Assembly (NCBI GenBank): GCA_965218875.1
Contig: OZ244707.1
Coordinates: forward strand, 992,001 to 1,056,000
Length of the DNA stretch: 64,000 bases
Direction of reading: 5' to 3'
DNA from: CBDCMJ01 sp965218875
Lineage (GTDB): Bacteria > Chloroflexota > Dehalococcoidia > Lucifugimonadales > UBA3495
Part shown: piece after piece, positions 8,743 to 16,615 of the stretch
Numbering within the stretch: the first letter of the stretch is position 1
How the letters are laid out: each line of letters opens with the position of its first letter
Program-made: the position numbers and the translations under genes
The notes under the pieces: model-generated
What the model was told of the DNA's origin: nothing
Database searches by the model: none
What the model saw: the letters and a program-made list of their open reading frames with translations, nothing else

Positions 8743-8833
8743 TGGCGGAGAGGGCGGGATTCGAACCCGCGAGAAGCTGTTAACCTCTACGCGATTTCCA
8801 GTCGCGCCCGTTCGGCCGCTCCGGCACCTCTCC
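8743..8833 (-). tRNA. tRNA-Ser(GGA)
   Basis: Reading the minus strand from 8833, the acceptor GGAGAGG pairs with CCUCUCC and is followed by G and an encoded CCA (8743-8745). The anticodon loop is CUGGAAA with anticodon GGA. There is a long variable arm as in class II tRNAs, and the T-arm holds GGGUUCGAAUCCC. The 3' end faces the integrase remnant, so this is the likely attachment site of the left-hand island. A duplicated 3' segment at the far end of the island would lie outside the window. Confidence 0.95.
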
Positions 8834-9037
8834 GGCAACAATGAGGGGCCTGGCACGGGCCGGCGTTCGTCGGATCCCTCGTTCCAGGCGGCGCGTAAAC
8901 GCCGGACGCCATTATATTCAACGGCCCGCGGGACTGTCCACCGCCTTGATTTTCAATCCCGCCCCCAAGTACCCTATAATACTCCGAAGAAGGACAGCGC
9001 GCCCAAGCGCGACGGCCCGTCCTCAGGGCCTTTTCGT

Positions 9038-9112
9038 CGTCACCCTGAACAAAGTGAAGGGTCTCTCCGCCGTAGCTGAGATTCTTCGCTACGCTCAGAA
9101 CGACAAGGTTTA
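9038..9112. repeat. Dispersed intergenic repeat (GTCACCCTGAAC...AGAACGACAAGG)
   Basis: This stretch has the form of the widespread intergenic repeat whose arms read CCCTGAACAAAGTGAAGGGTCTC and CTTCGCTACGCTCAGAACGACA. It contains short internal complementarity (ACCCTGAAC / AGTGAAGGGT). It lies in the otherwise gene-free 8834-9222 gap between tRNA-Ser and the Rieske gene. Just after it, 9136-9151 is a perfect GC palindrome (GGGCCGGGCCCGGCCC). No gene is visible in the gap. Confidence 0.55.
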
Positions 9113-9222
9113 GAGGCGGACAATTAAATAACCCTGGGCCGGGCCCGGCCCGAGCGGGAAACGGGCATCAGCTCCCGGCGGCGTATTGTCCCGGGCAAAC
9201 CCCACGAGCATTGGAGGGCTCT

Positions 9223-9546
9223 ATGGCCGAGTCAGAATTCGTGAAAGTCGCCGAGACGGGCGATCTTTCGCCCGGCGAAATGATGGCGGTGGACGTGGGA
9301 AACCGGCGGGTATTGCTGGCCAACGTGGACGGGCAGGTGCACGCCATCGACGACACCTGTTCCCACGCCCACGCTTCTCTGTCGGACGGCGACCTGGCGG
9401 GCGAAGAGGTCGAATGCCCCCTGCACGGGGCGACCTTCGACCTGCGGACCGGCGAAGCCCTTACACCTCCGGCCTCAGACAACGTCACGGTGCACCAGGT
9501 GCGCATCGAGGGCCAGGACATCCTCCTGGGCCTGTCCCAGGCCTAG
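9223..9546 (+). CDS. Rieske-type [2Fe-2S] ferredoxin
   Basis: A 107-residue soluble protein with both Rieske boxes: C46-x-H48 (TCSHAHASL) and C65-x2-H68 (ECPLHGATF), which bind a [2Fe-2S] cluster. It has the size and layout of bacterial Rieske ferredoxins that feed electrons to ring-hydroxylating or other oxygenases. The ATG at 9223 is preceded by a GGAGGG ribosome site at 9213-9218. It stands alone, convergent with signal peptidase I, with no reductase or oxygenase beside it, so its partner is unknown. Confidence 0.9.
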   Translation: MAESEFVKVAETGDLSPGEMMAVDVGNRRVLLANVDGQVHAIDDTCSHAHASLSDGDLAGEEVECPLHGATFDLRTGEALTPPASDNVTVHQVRIEGQDILLGLSQA

Positions 9547-9569
9547 GTTGCCGGGCCCGGCGGGGGAGA

Positions 9570-10181
9570 CTAGCGCGGCAACACCCGGCTGAAAGACGCC
9601 GCGGCGTCCAGCAGTTGAAGCTGGGAGAAGGGCCAGTAGACCATCCACACCTTACCCAGGATGTTGCCTTCGGGGACCCCGCCCCAGGCCCGCGAATCGT
9701 TGCTGTTGCGCCGGTTATCCCCCATCACGAAATACTCGCCGTCTCCCATGCGGCTTGGAGCCATGTCGGAGCGGCCGCGGGACGTCAGGTACGGCTCTTC
9801 CAACCGTGTGCCGTCCACGTAGGTCACCCCGTCCCTCAGCTCCACTTCCTCTCCGGGAAGCGCGATTACCCTCTTCACAAAGTCTCTGGGCGGGCCGCCC
9901 CCGGGGAAGCGGAACACCACCACCTCACCCCGCCGCGGCGGGCGTGCCGTAAAATGACGGGACGGAGTCTCCCGCTCCCAGAAAGGGATAACCTTGGAGA
10001 AGCGCTGCATATCCAGCGTGAAGTAGACCAGCTTGTTTACCAGCAGATACTGACCGCTCTCCAAGGAGGGCTCCATGCTGGCCCCTTCCACCTTGTAGTT
10101 CCTCACGGTCCCCTGGATGATCGTGTACACCAACAGGACCAGGAACAGGGCTTCCGCTATTTCCTTGGCTACACGGGTCAT
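9570..10181 (-). CDS. lepB: Signal peptidase I
   Basis: A 203-residue S26 peptidase. An N-terminal membrane segment (residues 8-24, AEALFLVLLVYTIIQG) is followed by the catalytic serine S35 in GASMEPSL and the general base K103 in RDFVKRVIALPGE. The C-terminal box MGDNRRNSNDSR is present. It cuts signal peptides from secreted proteins at the outer face of the membrane, a function this lipoprotein-rich genome needs. The ATG at 10181 is supported by an AAGGGG site upstream; the longer frame to 10331 is Pro/Arg-rich and not credible. Confidence 0.93.
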   Translation of the reverse strand: MTRVAKEIAEALFLVLLVYTIIQGTVRNYKVEGASMEPSLESGQYLLVNKLVYFTLDMQRFSKVIPFWERETPSRHFTARPPRRGEVVVFRFPGGGPPRDFVKRVIALPGEEVELRDGVTYVDGTRLEEPYLTSRGRSDMAPSRMGDGEYFVMGDNRRNSNDSRAWGGVPEGNILGKVWMVYWPFSQLQLLDAAASFSRVLPR

Positions 10182-10333
10182 ACCACCCCTTGGGGAAGCA
10201 GGCTGGGCCCACCACCCGCCGGTCCTCCATGCAAAACGCCCCGGCACGGCCCATGGCCGCCGGGGGCGCCGGGCAGGGGACCAACCCCGCGCATTATAGC
10301 ACCGGGGCCCCCCGGAGCAGGACGATTGCAAAG

Positions 10334-10783
10334 TCAGGAGGCTAGTCCGTAGAGGCGATTGATGGTCTGGGTTGGGCGAAAGGCGCAGGTTTTGGCTCGC
10401 AGGGGCAAGGACATCCGGGAAGGAAACCAGCCTTCCAGGCGCAGGGCGTTCAGCCCGGTGTTGACGAGGGTGGCATATATCTCACCCAGGCCGGGACGGC
10501 GAAGTGTGTGGACGTCCTCATCCCAACTGCGGTCCTTCACGTGATGCAGGCTGTTCTCAACGCTCCAGTGGTTGCGGAACGCCCGGAGCAGTTCTGCTGG
10601 GCCGCACTGCCGGGAACTCAGACTGGTCAGCAGATACCAGCGCTCCCGGCTTACCTCCCCGGTGGCTATAGCCACCGTCTCCTTCTCCACCATCACCCCC
10701 TGCCTCGCCCCGGGAAACTCCAACTCCTCCCGGATGTAGTCGGCCAGTACGTCATCAGTCCAGATCCGCCGCCGCTCGATCAC
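10334..10783 (-). CDS. ISAs1-like transposase, second frame (copy A)
   Basis: 149 residues continuing the transposase in the -1 frame. ERRRIWTDDVLADY and RNHWSVENSLHHVKD, with SWDEDVHTLRRPG after it, form the C-terminal part with the last catalytic Glu (VENSLH). It has no convincing start or ribosome site of its own, and homologues of the family are single proteins, so it is best read as the downstream half of a frameshift fusion. Confidence 0.85.
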   Translation of the reverse strand: MIERRRIWTDDVLADYIREELEFPGARQGVMVEKETVAIATGEVSRERWYLLTSLSSRQCGPAELLRAFRNHWSVENSLHHVKDRSWDEDVHTLRRPGLGEIYATLVNTGLNALRLEGWFPSRMSLPLRAKTCAFRPTQTINRLYGLAS

Positions 10784-11472
10784 ACCCGCTTTTTTTCCAG
10801 GGTCTCCGCCTGCGGCTCCTCCAGTTCCTCCCCGGCAAACCCGTCTTTTATTGCAGCCAGCGCCTCAGGCTGGTTGCCCTTGATTCGCACCAGATAGTCC
10901 CGCCGGTGGCTGACTATGGCTCGGCACAAGTCCCGCTCCGCATACAGGGCGTCCATGGTCAGCAGCCGCAGGCCAGGATAGTCCCCGAACAGCCGGCCCA
11001 GTTGTTCCCGCAACACCCCAGGTTCGTACCGCTTCTTCGACGCCGGCCACTGGGCTAAACACAACTTCAGGTCATGGGCCAGCACGTTCACCATCACCAG
11101 GGGATTCCCGTTGGCGTCCTCGGACTGCTTGGCCCACTTGCCGTCCACCGAGGCATTGAATTCCTGCTCCGCCACCACGTGGGACACCCAGCCGGTCAGG
11201 GCTCCCTGCAACTGCTCATAGGGCACCCCTGCCAGGGTGCGAGAGATGGTGGTGGCGTGGGGCGGATGGTCCCGAACAAACCCCAGAGGCTCCCTCAGCC
11301 CCGGCCAGTGCATCTTGGCGAAGTGGGCGATGTGGGCCATGGTAGTCTGACCACAGACCAACCCCAGCAGGGTCAGACGCAGTACGGCTTGGAAGGGATG
11401 GCGGACTCCCCTGGCTCTCCTGGGGTCCGGCACTTGCTCCAAGCACTTGAACAGAGATTCCGCCGCCTCCAT
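10780..11472 (-). CDS. ISAs1-like transposase, first frame (copy A)
   Basis: 230 residues from ATG at 11472, with the family opening ESLFKCLEQVPDPRRARGVRHP and the first catalytic region NASVDGKWAKQ (D of DDE). The frame stops after EKKRV. The rest of the transposase lies in the -1 frame at 10334-10783. A slippery A-AAA-AAG heptamer (complement at 10789-10795) sits just before the stop, so a full-length product of about 380 residues would need -1 frameshifting. Confidence 0.88.
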   Translation of the reverse strand: MEAAESLFKCLEQVPDPRRARGVRHPFQAVLRLTLLGLVCGQTTMAHIAHFAKMHWPGLREPLGFVRDHPPHATTISRTLAGVPYEQLQGALTGWVSHVVAEQEFNASVDGKWAKQSEDANGNPLVMVNVLAHDLKLCLAQWPASKKRYEPGVLREQLGRLFGDYPGLRLLTMDALYAERDLCRAIVSHRRDYLVRIKGNQPEALAAIKDGFAGEELEEPQAETLEKKRV

Positions 11473-11682
11473 ATCCTCACCCTCCCCTATCTCTTCTATC
11501 TCTTACCTGCCTTATATAAACCTCCTTCTCTGACTTTGCAATCGTCCTGCCTTAGGAAGAGGGAAGTGCAAAAGTCCCCTGGCCGCGGGCGAGGGTCTTT
11601 CAACGCGCCCCTACCTGTTCCCTGGGGAGCAGTAGGGATTAGAAGGAAACGGAACCGTCCCGGACTTACAGAATGGCTATGC

Positions 11683-11901
11683 TCAGCCCGCGTCTGTGGG
11701 CTCACCAGCGAGGGCTTCGGCGAACTTTTCGCAGTAGTCCATGACTTTCAGTACATCCATCCCCCGGGTGATTTCCTTCCCTTGGTGGTGCCCAGACCAA
11801 TGGGTGCCATCCAGCATCGCCCGCCCACTTATCTGGAAGTCTCCCCAAACGTAGTTGCGGTTACTCGCCTCTCCCTGGGTCTCCCATTTTTGCTTAGGCA
11901 T
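11683..11901 (-). CDS. Hypothetical 72-residue protein
   Basis: The ATG at 11901 (MPKQKWETQGEASN) has a strong GGAGGAATC ribosome site just upstream, which is the reason for choosing it over the longer frame to 11994. The product is soluble and mixed-charge with no signal or membrane segment, and ends in AEALAGEPTDAG. I do not recognise a family. It is the last of three minus-strand genes (12501-13142, 11998-12501, this one) inside the block bounded by the two inverted IS copies. Confidence 0.5.
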   Translation of the reverse strand: MPKQKWETQGEASNRNYVWGDFQISGRAMLDGTHWSGHHQGKEITRGMDVLKVMDYCEKFAEALAGEPTDAG

Positions 11902-11997
11902 GATTCCTCCGATTCCGTTGATTGCATTCCTTCCTGGGTTGGCCATCCCAGCCAGTGAACTCTTGAGGCGGTGCAAAACTCTCTCGAGTTTCAAAAC

Positions 11998-12501
11998 CTA
12001 GCCTGGCGTCCCCAACATTCGGCGGCGCCACGTGCGAGGCTGCCGCCGGAACCAGTTGCCGATACGAGTCCGCCAAGGCGGCTTATGGCTTGTCCCATTA
12101 GCTCTGACCTGCGACTGCCCGGAACTGATGCGGGCTGAACCCGCCACTGTTTTAGTCAGGCCCAATTCATCCGACACGGTCTGGAGCGTCTCATAAATGT
12201 TATTAACCTGGTGTTGTAGCCTAGCGCCCTCCCTTGCAATGTCCTGACCTAACTCTCGCCTAACCGCGTACGTGGCTGCTTTCACCTGCTGGTCAACGTG
12301 TTGGCTTGCGATGGCGCGTTCGTGCATGATCATGCGAAAGGCCAATACGACAGCCACAGCTACGCCCAGCACTTCGGGCAGTATGGACGGTAGCACCAGC
12401 CCGAGGGGGCCCAGGCAAATGGGCACCAGGGCCGCCAGCAACACGTTCGCTTTCTGTTGGCCGGAAACGCTGGCCCAGAGATTCCGTAGGCGGCGTCTCA
12501 T
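11998..12501 (-). CDS. Hypothetical membrane protein with coiled-coil-like region
   Basis: The ATG at 12501 overlaps the stop of the upstream gene as TAATG, so the two are translationally coupled; a longer start at 12534 exists. The 167-residue product has two hydrophobic segments (VLLAALVPICLGPLGLVL and EVLGVAVAVVLAF). A hydrophilic, probably helical stretch follows (GQDIAREGARLQHQVNNIYE), then an Arg/Trp-rich tail. No family is recognised. Coupling suggests it works with the membrane protein encoded just upstream. Confidence 0.55.
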   Translation of the reverse strand: MRRRLRNLWASVSGQQKANVLLAALVPICLGPLGLVLPSILPEVLGVAVAVVLAFRMIMHERAIASQHVDQQVKAATYAVRRELGQDIAREGARLQHQVNNIYETLQTVSDELGLTKTVAGSARISSGQSQVRANGTSHKPPWRTRIGNWFRRQPRTWRRRMLGTPG

Positions 12502-13142
12502 TAACGCCGTGCCCTTCCAAGCCATTTCGGCCAAGCCCAGCGATTCGCGGCAGTAGTCCTTTTAGGCTCCCCGTCACGTCCTAGCAACGCCCCAACGAAT
12601 AACGCCAGCATCCACCCGGTGAGGCTAAGGCTCGCTGGCAATAGGGCCAAGATGTACCAGCCGGGATGAATCTCCACGTCTGAAGATAGCCAATACCATC
12701 CGGCCAGCACTGCCGTAAACCCGCCGAGAAGCCGTAAGGCAAGGTCCGCATCCCTCTCTAGCGGCCAGTTGGTGCTAGAGAGTACCCCTGGAAACAATGC
12801 GACCGCACTAGCGATTGCGAAGAGCGGCGCTTTCACTTCATCCAAGTATTTCACGTCCGCCACGCTTGGTGCGATCCTTCGCATAAGGTCAATCGCGTCA
12901 TTATTGAAGTCGTTGAACATAAGAGCGGTGGCATTGCCGCTAATGACCAGAAAGACCAAGTATTTGACGCCGACGCGGATTTTTCGACGCCTGCCCCCTC
13001 GTGGCAAAGCCGGCCCGGTCCACCGTGGGGGCAACTCGGCTTGCGGCGGGCTTGGGCTAAACGGCCGCCGCTGGAGAGTTTGCCACGGGGCGCGGCCACG
13101 TGCTACAGTGGAGTTCAGTAGACCTTTGGGCTGGAGGTGCAT
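12501..13142 (-). CDS. Hypothetical polytopic membrane protein
   Basis: 213 residues from ATG at 13142, where the minus strand has an AGGGG site six bases upstream. The first 55 residues are Pro/Arg-rich and may not be translated, so the true start could be later. Four hydrophobic segments follow: YLVFLVISG, FAIASAVALFPGVL, LLGGFTAVLAGWYWL and YILALLPASLSLTGWMLALF. The end overlaps the start of the next gene (TAATG). I do not recognise the family. Confidence 0.5.
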   Translation of the reverse strand: MHLQPKGLLNSTVARGRAPWQTLQRRPFSPSPPQAELPPRWTGPALPRGGRRRKIRVGVKYLVFLVISGNATALMFNDFNNDAIDLMRRIAPSVADVKYLDEVKAPLFAIASAVALFPGVLSSTNWPLERDADLALRLLGGFTAVLAGWYWLSSDVEIHPGWYILALLPASLSLTGWMLALFVGALLGRDGEPKRTTAANRWAWPKWLGRARR

Positions 13143-13144
13143 AA

Positions 13145-13261
13145 TTGACCCCTGAGTTCCTTGTCTACTCTATAGGGGTATTTTTGATCATCGCCACCCC
13201 ATTAGCTAAGCGATACCTGGAATCGCGCCGATGGCGCCCCCGGAAACCCAAAGGGGGATAG
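13145..13261 (+). CDS. Small single-pass membrane protein (38 residues)
   Basis: A short gene starting with TTG. GGAGGTG (13133-13139) lies seven bases before the start, and TTGCCA / TACAGT (13080-13085, 13104-13109; 18-base spacer) is a possible promoter. The product begins MTPEFLVYSIGVFLIIATPL and ends in RYLESRRWRPRKPKGG, a classic single membrane helix with a basic cytoplasmic tail. It stops three bases before a strong hairpin at 13264-13296. Start site, hydrophobic profile and terminator together make it a real small gene. Function unknown. Confidence 0.55.
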   Translation: MTPEFLVYSIGVFLIIATPLAKRYLESRRWRPRKPKGG

Positions 13262-13263
13262 TT

Positions 13264-13296
13264 GCAGGAGGCGGGCCCATCTGGCCCGCCTCCTGC
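13264..13296. terminator. Strong hairpin, probable terminator
   Basis: A perfect 14-bp stem (GCAGGAGGCGGGCC with GGCCCGCCTCCTGC) around a five-base loop. It immediately follows the stop of the 38-residue gene and is 145 bases past the end of the collagen-like gene on the other strand, so it could serve both. The T-run is weak on the plus strand and absent on the minus. Confidence 0.55.
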
Positions 13297-13441
13297 TTGT
13301 GCCTCCCATCATCACTCTCCTTGTCCATCAGAGCATACTCAAGTTGTACGGTGAGCTGCTCTCCCCGGAGCGGCTTTCCCGTCCTGGCGATGATTATGGG
13401 CCGAGGGTCCCCGGCGGTCAACCGTCCCCGCCCTCGCCGCC

Positions 13442-14407
13442 TCACTTCAGGTGTTTGGCGGCGTCGATCCCCGCCACAACGAAGTCTTCGTATATCCAAT
13501 TCCCGGCGGCGTCGAGAGTGTAGGCCCAACTCCCCCACACCGGCCCGACTACCTCACCGTCAGTGTTGATGATCGGTGAGCCTGACCCTCCCTGAGTGAC
13601 AAGCCCTAGAACCAAGAAGTCCAAAGTCGAGCCGGTATCGACGTTGATGACGTGGCCGGGTACTGCCGACAAGTTGCTGTCCGAGCCGAAATCAGAGAAC
13701 CCAACGATTAGGACGGCTTCCCCGACCTGCAAGGGCCTGCTTGCCATAGGAAGTGTCTGGCAATTGACTGAACGTGTCGGCTTCAAAAGGGCCAGGTCTT
13801 TGTCGGCGAGTTCATAGTTCACCCTGGCCTGAATCACCTGCCCATCCCGAAACGTGATGGAAGCTTGACGATGTATGTCCTGGTCGTTGGTGCCTTTCCC
13901 CAATAGATGCCGTGCCGTAAGAATAGAGCAGTCCGGTTCTACGAAGACCCCGGTTCCAATCCAGTCCGGCGCGTCCACCGAGACCACACTATCCTGAACC
14001 CGGCTGGCCAACTCGCTAAAATCGGCAACCTTTCCGGGAGACCCCGCCAACCCCCGAGGTCCTTGTGGTCCTGTTTCGCCGCGGGGCCCCCGTGGGCCTT
14101 CTAAACCTTCCACGTCTCCCTGTGGTCCCTGCGGCCCTTCCGCTCCCCGTGGTCCCTGTGGCCCTTCCTCTCCCTGTGGCCCTTCCGGCCCCTGTGATCC
14201 TGCCGGTCCCTGCGGCCCAGCGGGGCCGGGGGTGCCCTGAAGCCCTGCCGGTCCAACGGAGCCTGCTACCCCGGCGGGGCCCGGGTTGCCCTCGGAACCC
14301 GCCGGGCCGTCGGACCCCTGCGGCCCTTCGCAGGCTAAGCCAACTAAGGCACAAACAAGCATTGCCATAAGTCCCAAGTGGATACGCAGCTTCATCAATG
14401 TTCGCAT
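13442..14407 (-). CDS. Collagen-like/trypsin-like serine protease lipoprotein
   Basis: A 321-residue protein. Residues 1-26 are a signal peptide ending in a lipobox-like LVGLAC. Residues 28 to about 125 are Gly-X-Y triplets (GPQGPRGAEGPQGPQG and similar), with one break near GDVEGLEG: a collagen-like triple-helix stalk. The rest is an S1-type protease fold with His in LTARHLLGKG (about 166), Asp in DKDLALLK (about 204) and Ser in TQGGSGSPII (about 276), so the triad looks intact. An AGGAGTG site precedes the ATG. It would be anchored in the membrane with a trimeric stalk presenting the protease outside. This domain pairing is unusual. Confidence 0.85.
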   Translation of the reverse strand: MRTLMKLRIHLGLMAMLVCALVGLACEGPQGSDGPAGSEGNPGPAGVAGSVGPAGLQGTPGPAGPQGPAGSQGPEGPQGEEGPQGPRGAEGPQGPQGDVEGLEGPRGPRGETGPQGPRGLAGSPGKVADFSELASRVQDSVVSVDAPDWIGTGVFVEPDCSILTARHLLGKGTNDQDIHRQASITFRDGQVIQARVNYELADKDLALLKPTRSVNCQTLPMASRPLQVGEAVLIVGFSDFGSDSNLSAVPGHVINVDTGSTLDFLVLGLVTQGGSGSPIINTDGEVVGPVWGSWAYTLDAAGNWIYEDFVVAGIDAAKHLK

Positions 14408-14527
14408 CAGGTCACTCCTAATTTAGGTTGGAATGGTGCGGGTGCTCAACGGTTGCCGTCAGAGGTCCGGACGGTGGCCGCTACGAAAAAAGACCCCGGC
14501 CCGATTGCACATCTGGCCAGGGTCCAT

Positions 14528-14557
14528 TTGACAGAGCTCAACTGTGAGGGTTATTCT
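14528..14557 (+). promoter_or_regulatory. Candidate sigma70 promoter
   Basis: TTGACA at 14528-14533 and TATTCT at 14552-14557, with an 18-base spacer, diverging from the collagen-like gene. Transcription would start near 14565 and meet the terminator at 14594-14630, giving a short RNA or an attenuated leader for the gene at 14946. Confidence 0.4.
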
Positions 14558-14593
14558 GGAGTTGCTTTACACCAATCACCCCTTGGCCAGAAA

Positions 14594-14630
14594 CCTCCGG
14601 CGCAACACACACGCCGGGGGTTTTTATTTT
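14594..14630 (+). terminator. Rho-independent terminator
   Basis: The stem CCTCCGGCG / CGCCGGGGG (one G-T pair) is followed by TTTTTATTTT. The T-run makes it a plus-strand terminator. No protein gene ends here on that strand, which points to a small RNA or a leader upstream of 14946. Confidence 0.65.
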
Positions 14631-14890
14631 GTGCTGAACAGAAGACGGGGACTTGCTGGGAAGTGGGAACCCCCTTGTTTCCAGGATGTAGGCACCTGCT
14701 ACAGTCACCCGATCCGACAGTCAACAAGGGGGCACGAAGAGGTGCCCATCGAGGAGAAACTGTCGGAACCTTGGGTGTCCGCCACGAATCGCAGCGGGAC
14801 TGTAGCGGGGGGATTGTCGCCCATAGGCGGGGATTTGTCAAAGGCCAGGGTTCAGCCGTGGCTCAAAGGCCCGGGCGACCCTAAAATAAC

Positions 14891-14921
14891 GATGCGCCGG
14901 AGGTAAGCTCTCCGGCGCATC
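14891..14921. other. Perfect 12-bp hairpin in the leader of the 14946 gene
   Basis: GATGCGCCGGAG and CTCCGGCGCATC pair perfectly around a seven-base loop, ending 11 bases before the AGGAGG ribosome site of the next gene. It lacks a T-run, so it is more likely an RNA structure affecting translation or stability than a terminator. Confidence 0.5.
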
Positions 14922-14945
14922 TACGGCAAATAGGAGGACGGGTTT

Positions 14946-15149
14946 ATGGAAATGGTGATGAACGGGCTGTTCTTACTTGGAGCCTCGGCTATGACTCTGG
15001 GGTTGTCGATTCTCTTGGCGATGCAACTGGATACAGGGCCGCAATCTCCAATGGAGCATCGCATTGTGGGCAGTTTAATCTGGGGAGGTTTGCTCCTAGT
15101 CGTGCCGACCGTCGTTGGTTTAGTAGCCTTAAAAGCACGTAGCTGGTGA
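14946..15149 (+). CDS. Small two-helix membrane protein
   Basis: 67 residues with two hydrophobic segments (LFLLGASAMTLGLSILLAM and IVGSLIWGGLLLVVPTVVGL) joined by a short polar loop. An AGGAGG site lies eight bases before the ATG. No family is recognised. A minus-strand frame covering 14989-15210 is the competing reading, but this one has the better ribosome site. Confidence 0.55.
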   Translation: MEMVMNGLFLLGASAMTLGLSILLAMQLDTGPQSPMEHRIVGSLIWGGLLLVVPTVVGLVALKARSW

Positions 15150-15285
15150 CGGCCAATAGGAAGACTAGGACCACAGCTATTGCGTCCATGCTCATGTTCG
15201 CCCTCGCCATTCCGGGAGCGTGGTCATAGCTGAGTTTACCACGGCCACCACCTTTACCGTCAACGCCACGGCCGAGGTGCCAGGG

Positions 15286-16515
15286 CTACGCCACCTGCCG
15301 GACCATCCACCGCATATTCTCCACCTCGCCCGCGAGGACCCAAGCTAGGGCCGTCGCCTGGAAAGCCAGGACGCTCATCATGGCGTGCAGGGTAATCATG
15401 GGCAGGCCCCGGACAAAGTGCCGCTCCAGGCGGCGGGACTCCTTCAAGGTCTTGAACACCCGTTCAATCGAGTACCGCTGGCGATAGTAGGCTTTCCACT
15501 CGGGGCTATTCCGCCGCAGCTTCCCGAACAGCCGCAGGTCCTGGGCCGGGTCCTCCCAAACCTCGTCGCCGCAGTAGGCCGTCCCGCCCTTCCTCGTGTC
15601 CTTCAGGGGACACCCCCCTTCCCGGCAAATGAACAAGTGTTGGCCGGACGCCGCATCCGTGCCGGCGTACTCCATGGGGACCATGCCCAGGCAGGTGGGG
15701 ACGCCTTCCTTGGTATAGATGCCGCCGTAGAGCTGCCCGCCACGGGTGGGCTTGCGGATGTGAATGACGGGCAGGACACCTCGGTCGTCCAGCCAGTGAT
15801 GATTCTTGCTGGAATCGTAACCCCGGTCGGCGGTGGCCACCCGGGGGCCCCACCAGTCGTAGAGGCTGGCCGCCTGGTCCATGATCGCCGGCAACATCGG
15901 GGAATCGGCGCGGTTGCCCGCCGTCACCACCTGGGCCAGGGGCACGCCGTAAACGGCGTCCGCGACGGCATGGACCTTGTAGCCGAAGAAGAATTCCGTC
16001 TTGCCGTCCTTGGCCTTGGCGGAGTGCTTGACGCCCCACTTGGCATCCTGATCGCGGACCCTCGACCGGTTGGGGTTGGAGTGCGTGCGCATCGCGGTAG
16101 AGTCCACCGCAACGATATTGCCCAGGCCGGGGAGCTGCTCTTTCAGGCGGTTGGTGACACCGGCTAGGGCCAACTCCACCAGGTCCGGGTGACGGGAAAG
16201 GCGTTGGACGAACCGGTTGAAGGTGGTCCGGTGCGGGAGCGTGCCGCCGAAGCCGCACAGGGCGCGGAGATCGGCGTCGTCTTCGAGCTGGCGGATCAGA
16301 TGATTGGTGCTGGCGAGGTTGAGAACAAAGGAAGCGAGATAGGCCCGCCACAGGGGGAGAACCGGGTATCCCGGCCTGCCGCCGTTGGCTCGGTAGCTGT
16401 GGAGCATAGCCAGGAGCGGGGAGGCATTGACGGCCTCGAAGACGGCCGCCAACTCGTCGAGGGCTGGGCCGGATTGCGGACAGGGTTCAGCCTGCGTAGA
16501 ATGGGAAAGGGCCAC
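15286..16515 (-). CDS. IS5-type DDE transposase
   Basis: A 409-residue transposase. The N-terminal DUF772-like region is PLWRAYLASFVLNLAST, with CGFGGTLPHRTTFNRF after it. The catalytic core begins with IVAVDSTAMRTHSNP (D), continues through VATADRGYDSSKNHHW (D), and ends with RYSIERVFKTLKESRRLERH (E). It is full length and looks intact. I could not find a convincing pair of terminal inverted repeats around 15200 and 16560. It interrupts a Thr-rich open stretch at about 15220-15285 that may be the remains of another gene. Confidence 0.85.
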   Translation of the reverse strand: MALSHSTQAEPCPQSGPALDELAAVFEAVNASPLLAMLHSYRANGGRPGYPVLPLWRAYLASFVLNLASTNHLIRQLEDDADLRALCGFGGTLPHRTTFNRFVQRLSRHPDLVELALAGVTNRLKEQLPGLGNIVAVDSTAMRTHSNPNRSRVRDQDAKWGVKHSAKAKDGKTEFFFGYKVHAVADAVYGVPLAQVVTAGNRADSPMLPAIMDQAASLYDWWGPRVATADRGYDSSKNHHWLDDRGVLPVIHIRKPTRGGQLYGGIYTKEGVPTCLGMVPMEYAGTDAASGQHLFICREGGCPLKDTRKGGTAYCGDEVWEDPAQDLRLFGKLRRNSPEWKAYYRQRYSIERVFKTLKESRRLERHFVRGLPMITLHAMMSVLAFQATALAWVLAGEVENMRWMVRQVA

Positions 16516-16615
16516 TTGGGAAAGAGTCTCCCTTGCGGTCTAGGGCCTGTCAGAGTATCCACCTCTGGCGGGCCTGTTGCTTTTATACTATGGCACAGGC
16601 GCCGTGTGCAACGGC

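Larger units (their letters stand above)
10318..11549 (-). mobile_element. ISAs1-like insertion sequence, copy A (1232 bp)
   Basis: The ends are the 20-bp inverted repeats CAGGACGATTGCAAAGTCAG at 10318-10337 and its complement at 11530-11549. The encoded proteins are identical to those of copy B at 17323-18554, and the length is the same, so the two are very recent duplicates in opposite orientation. Unlike copy B, no target duplication is seen: the left flank is CCCCCCGGAG and the right flank is CCTTAGGAAG. That suggests a deletion or recombination at one side after insertion. Confidence 0.92.

Noticed and set aside
8934..9222. Small genes between tRNA-Ser and the Rieske gene
   Set aside because: The open frames run through a dispersed repeat and lack ribosome sites.
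9186..10352. 388-residue plus-strand frame across the Rieske and lepB genes
   Set aside because: Pro/Gly/Arg-rich translation antisense to lepB and out of frame with the Rieske gene; a high-GC artefact.
14989..15210. 73-residue minus-strand frame with a hydrophobic start and one CPQC pair
   Set aside because: It is almost fully antisense to the two-helix protein at 14946, which has the better ribosome site, and a single CxxC pair is not a domain.
15286..16515. Ends of the IS5-like element
   Set aside because: The stretch GGGCCTGTCAGAGTATCCAC near 16542 looks like an IS end, but no matching inverted copy was found near 15200, so boundaries are not claimed.
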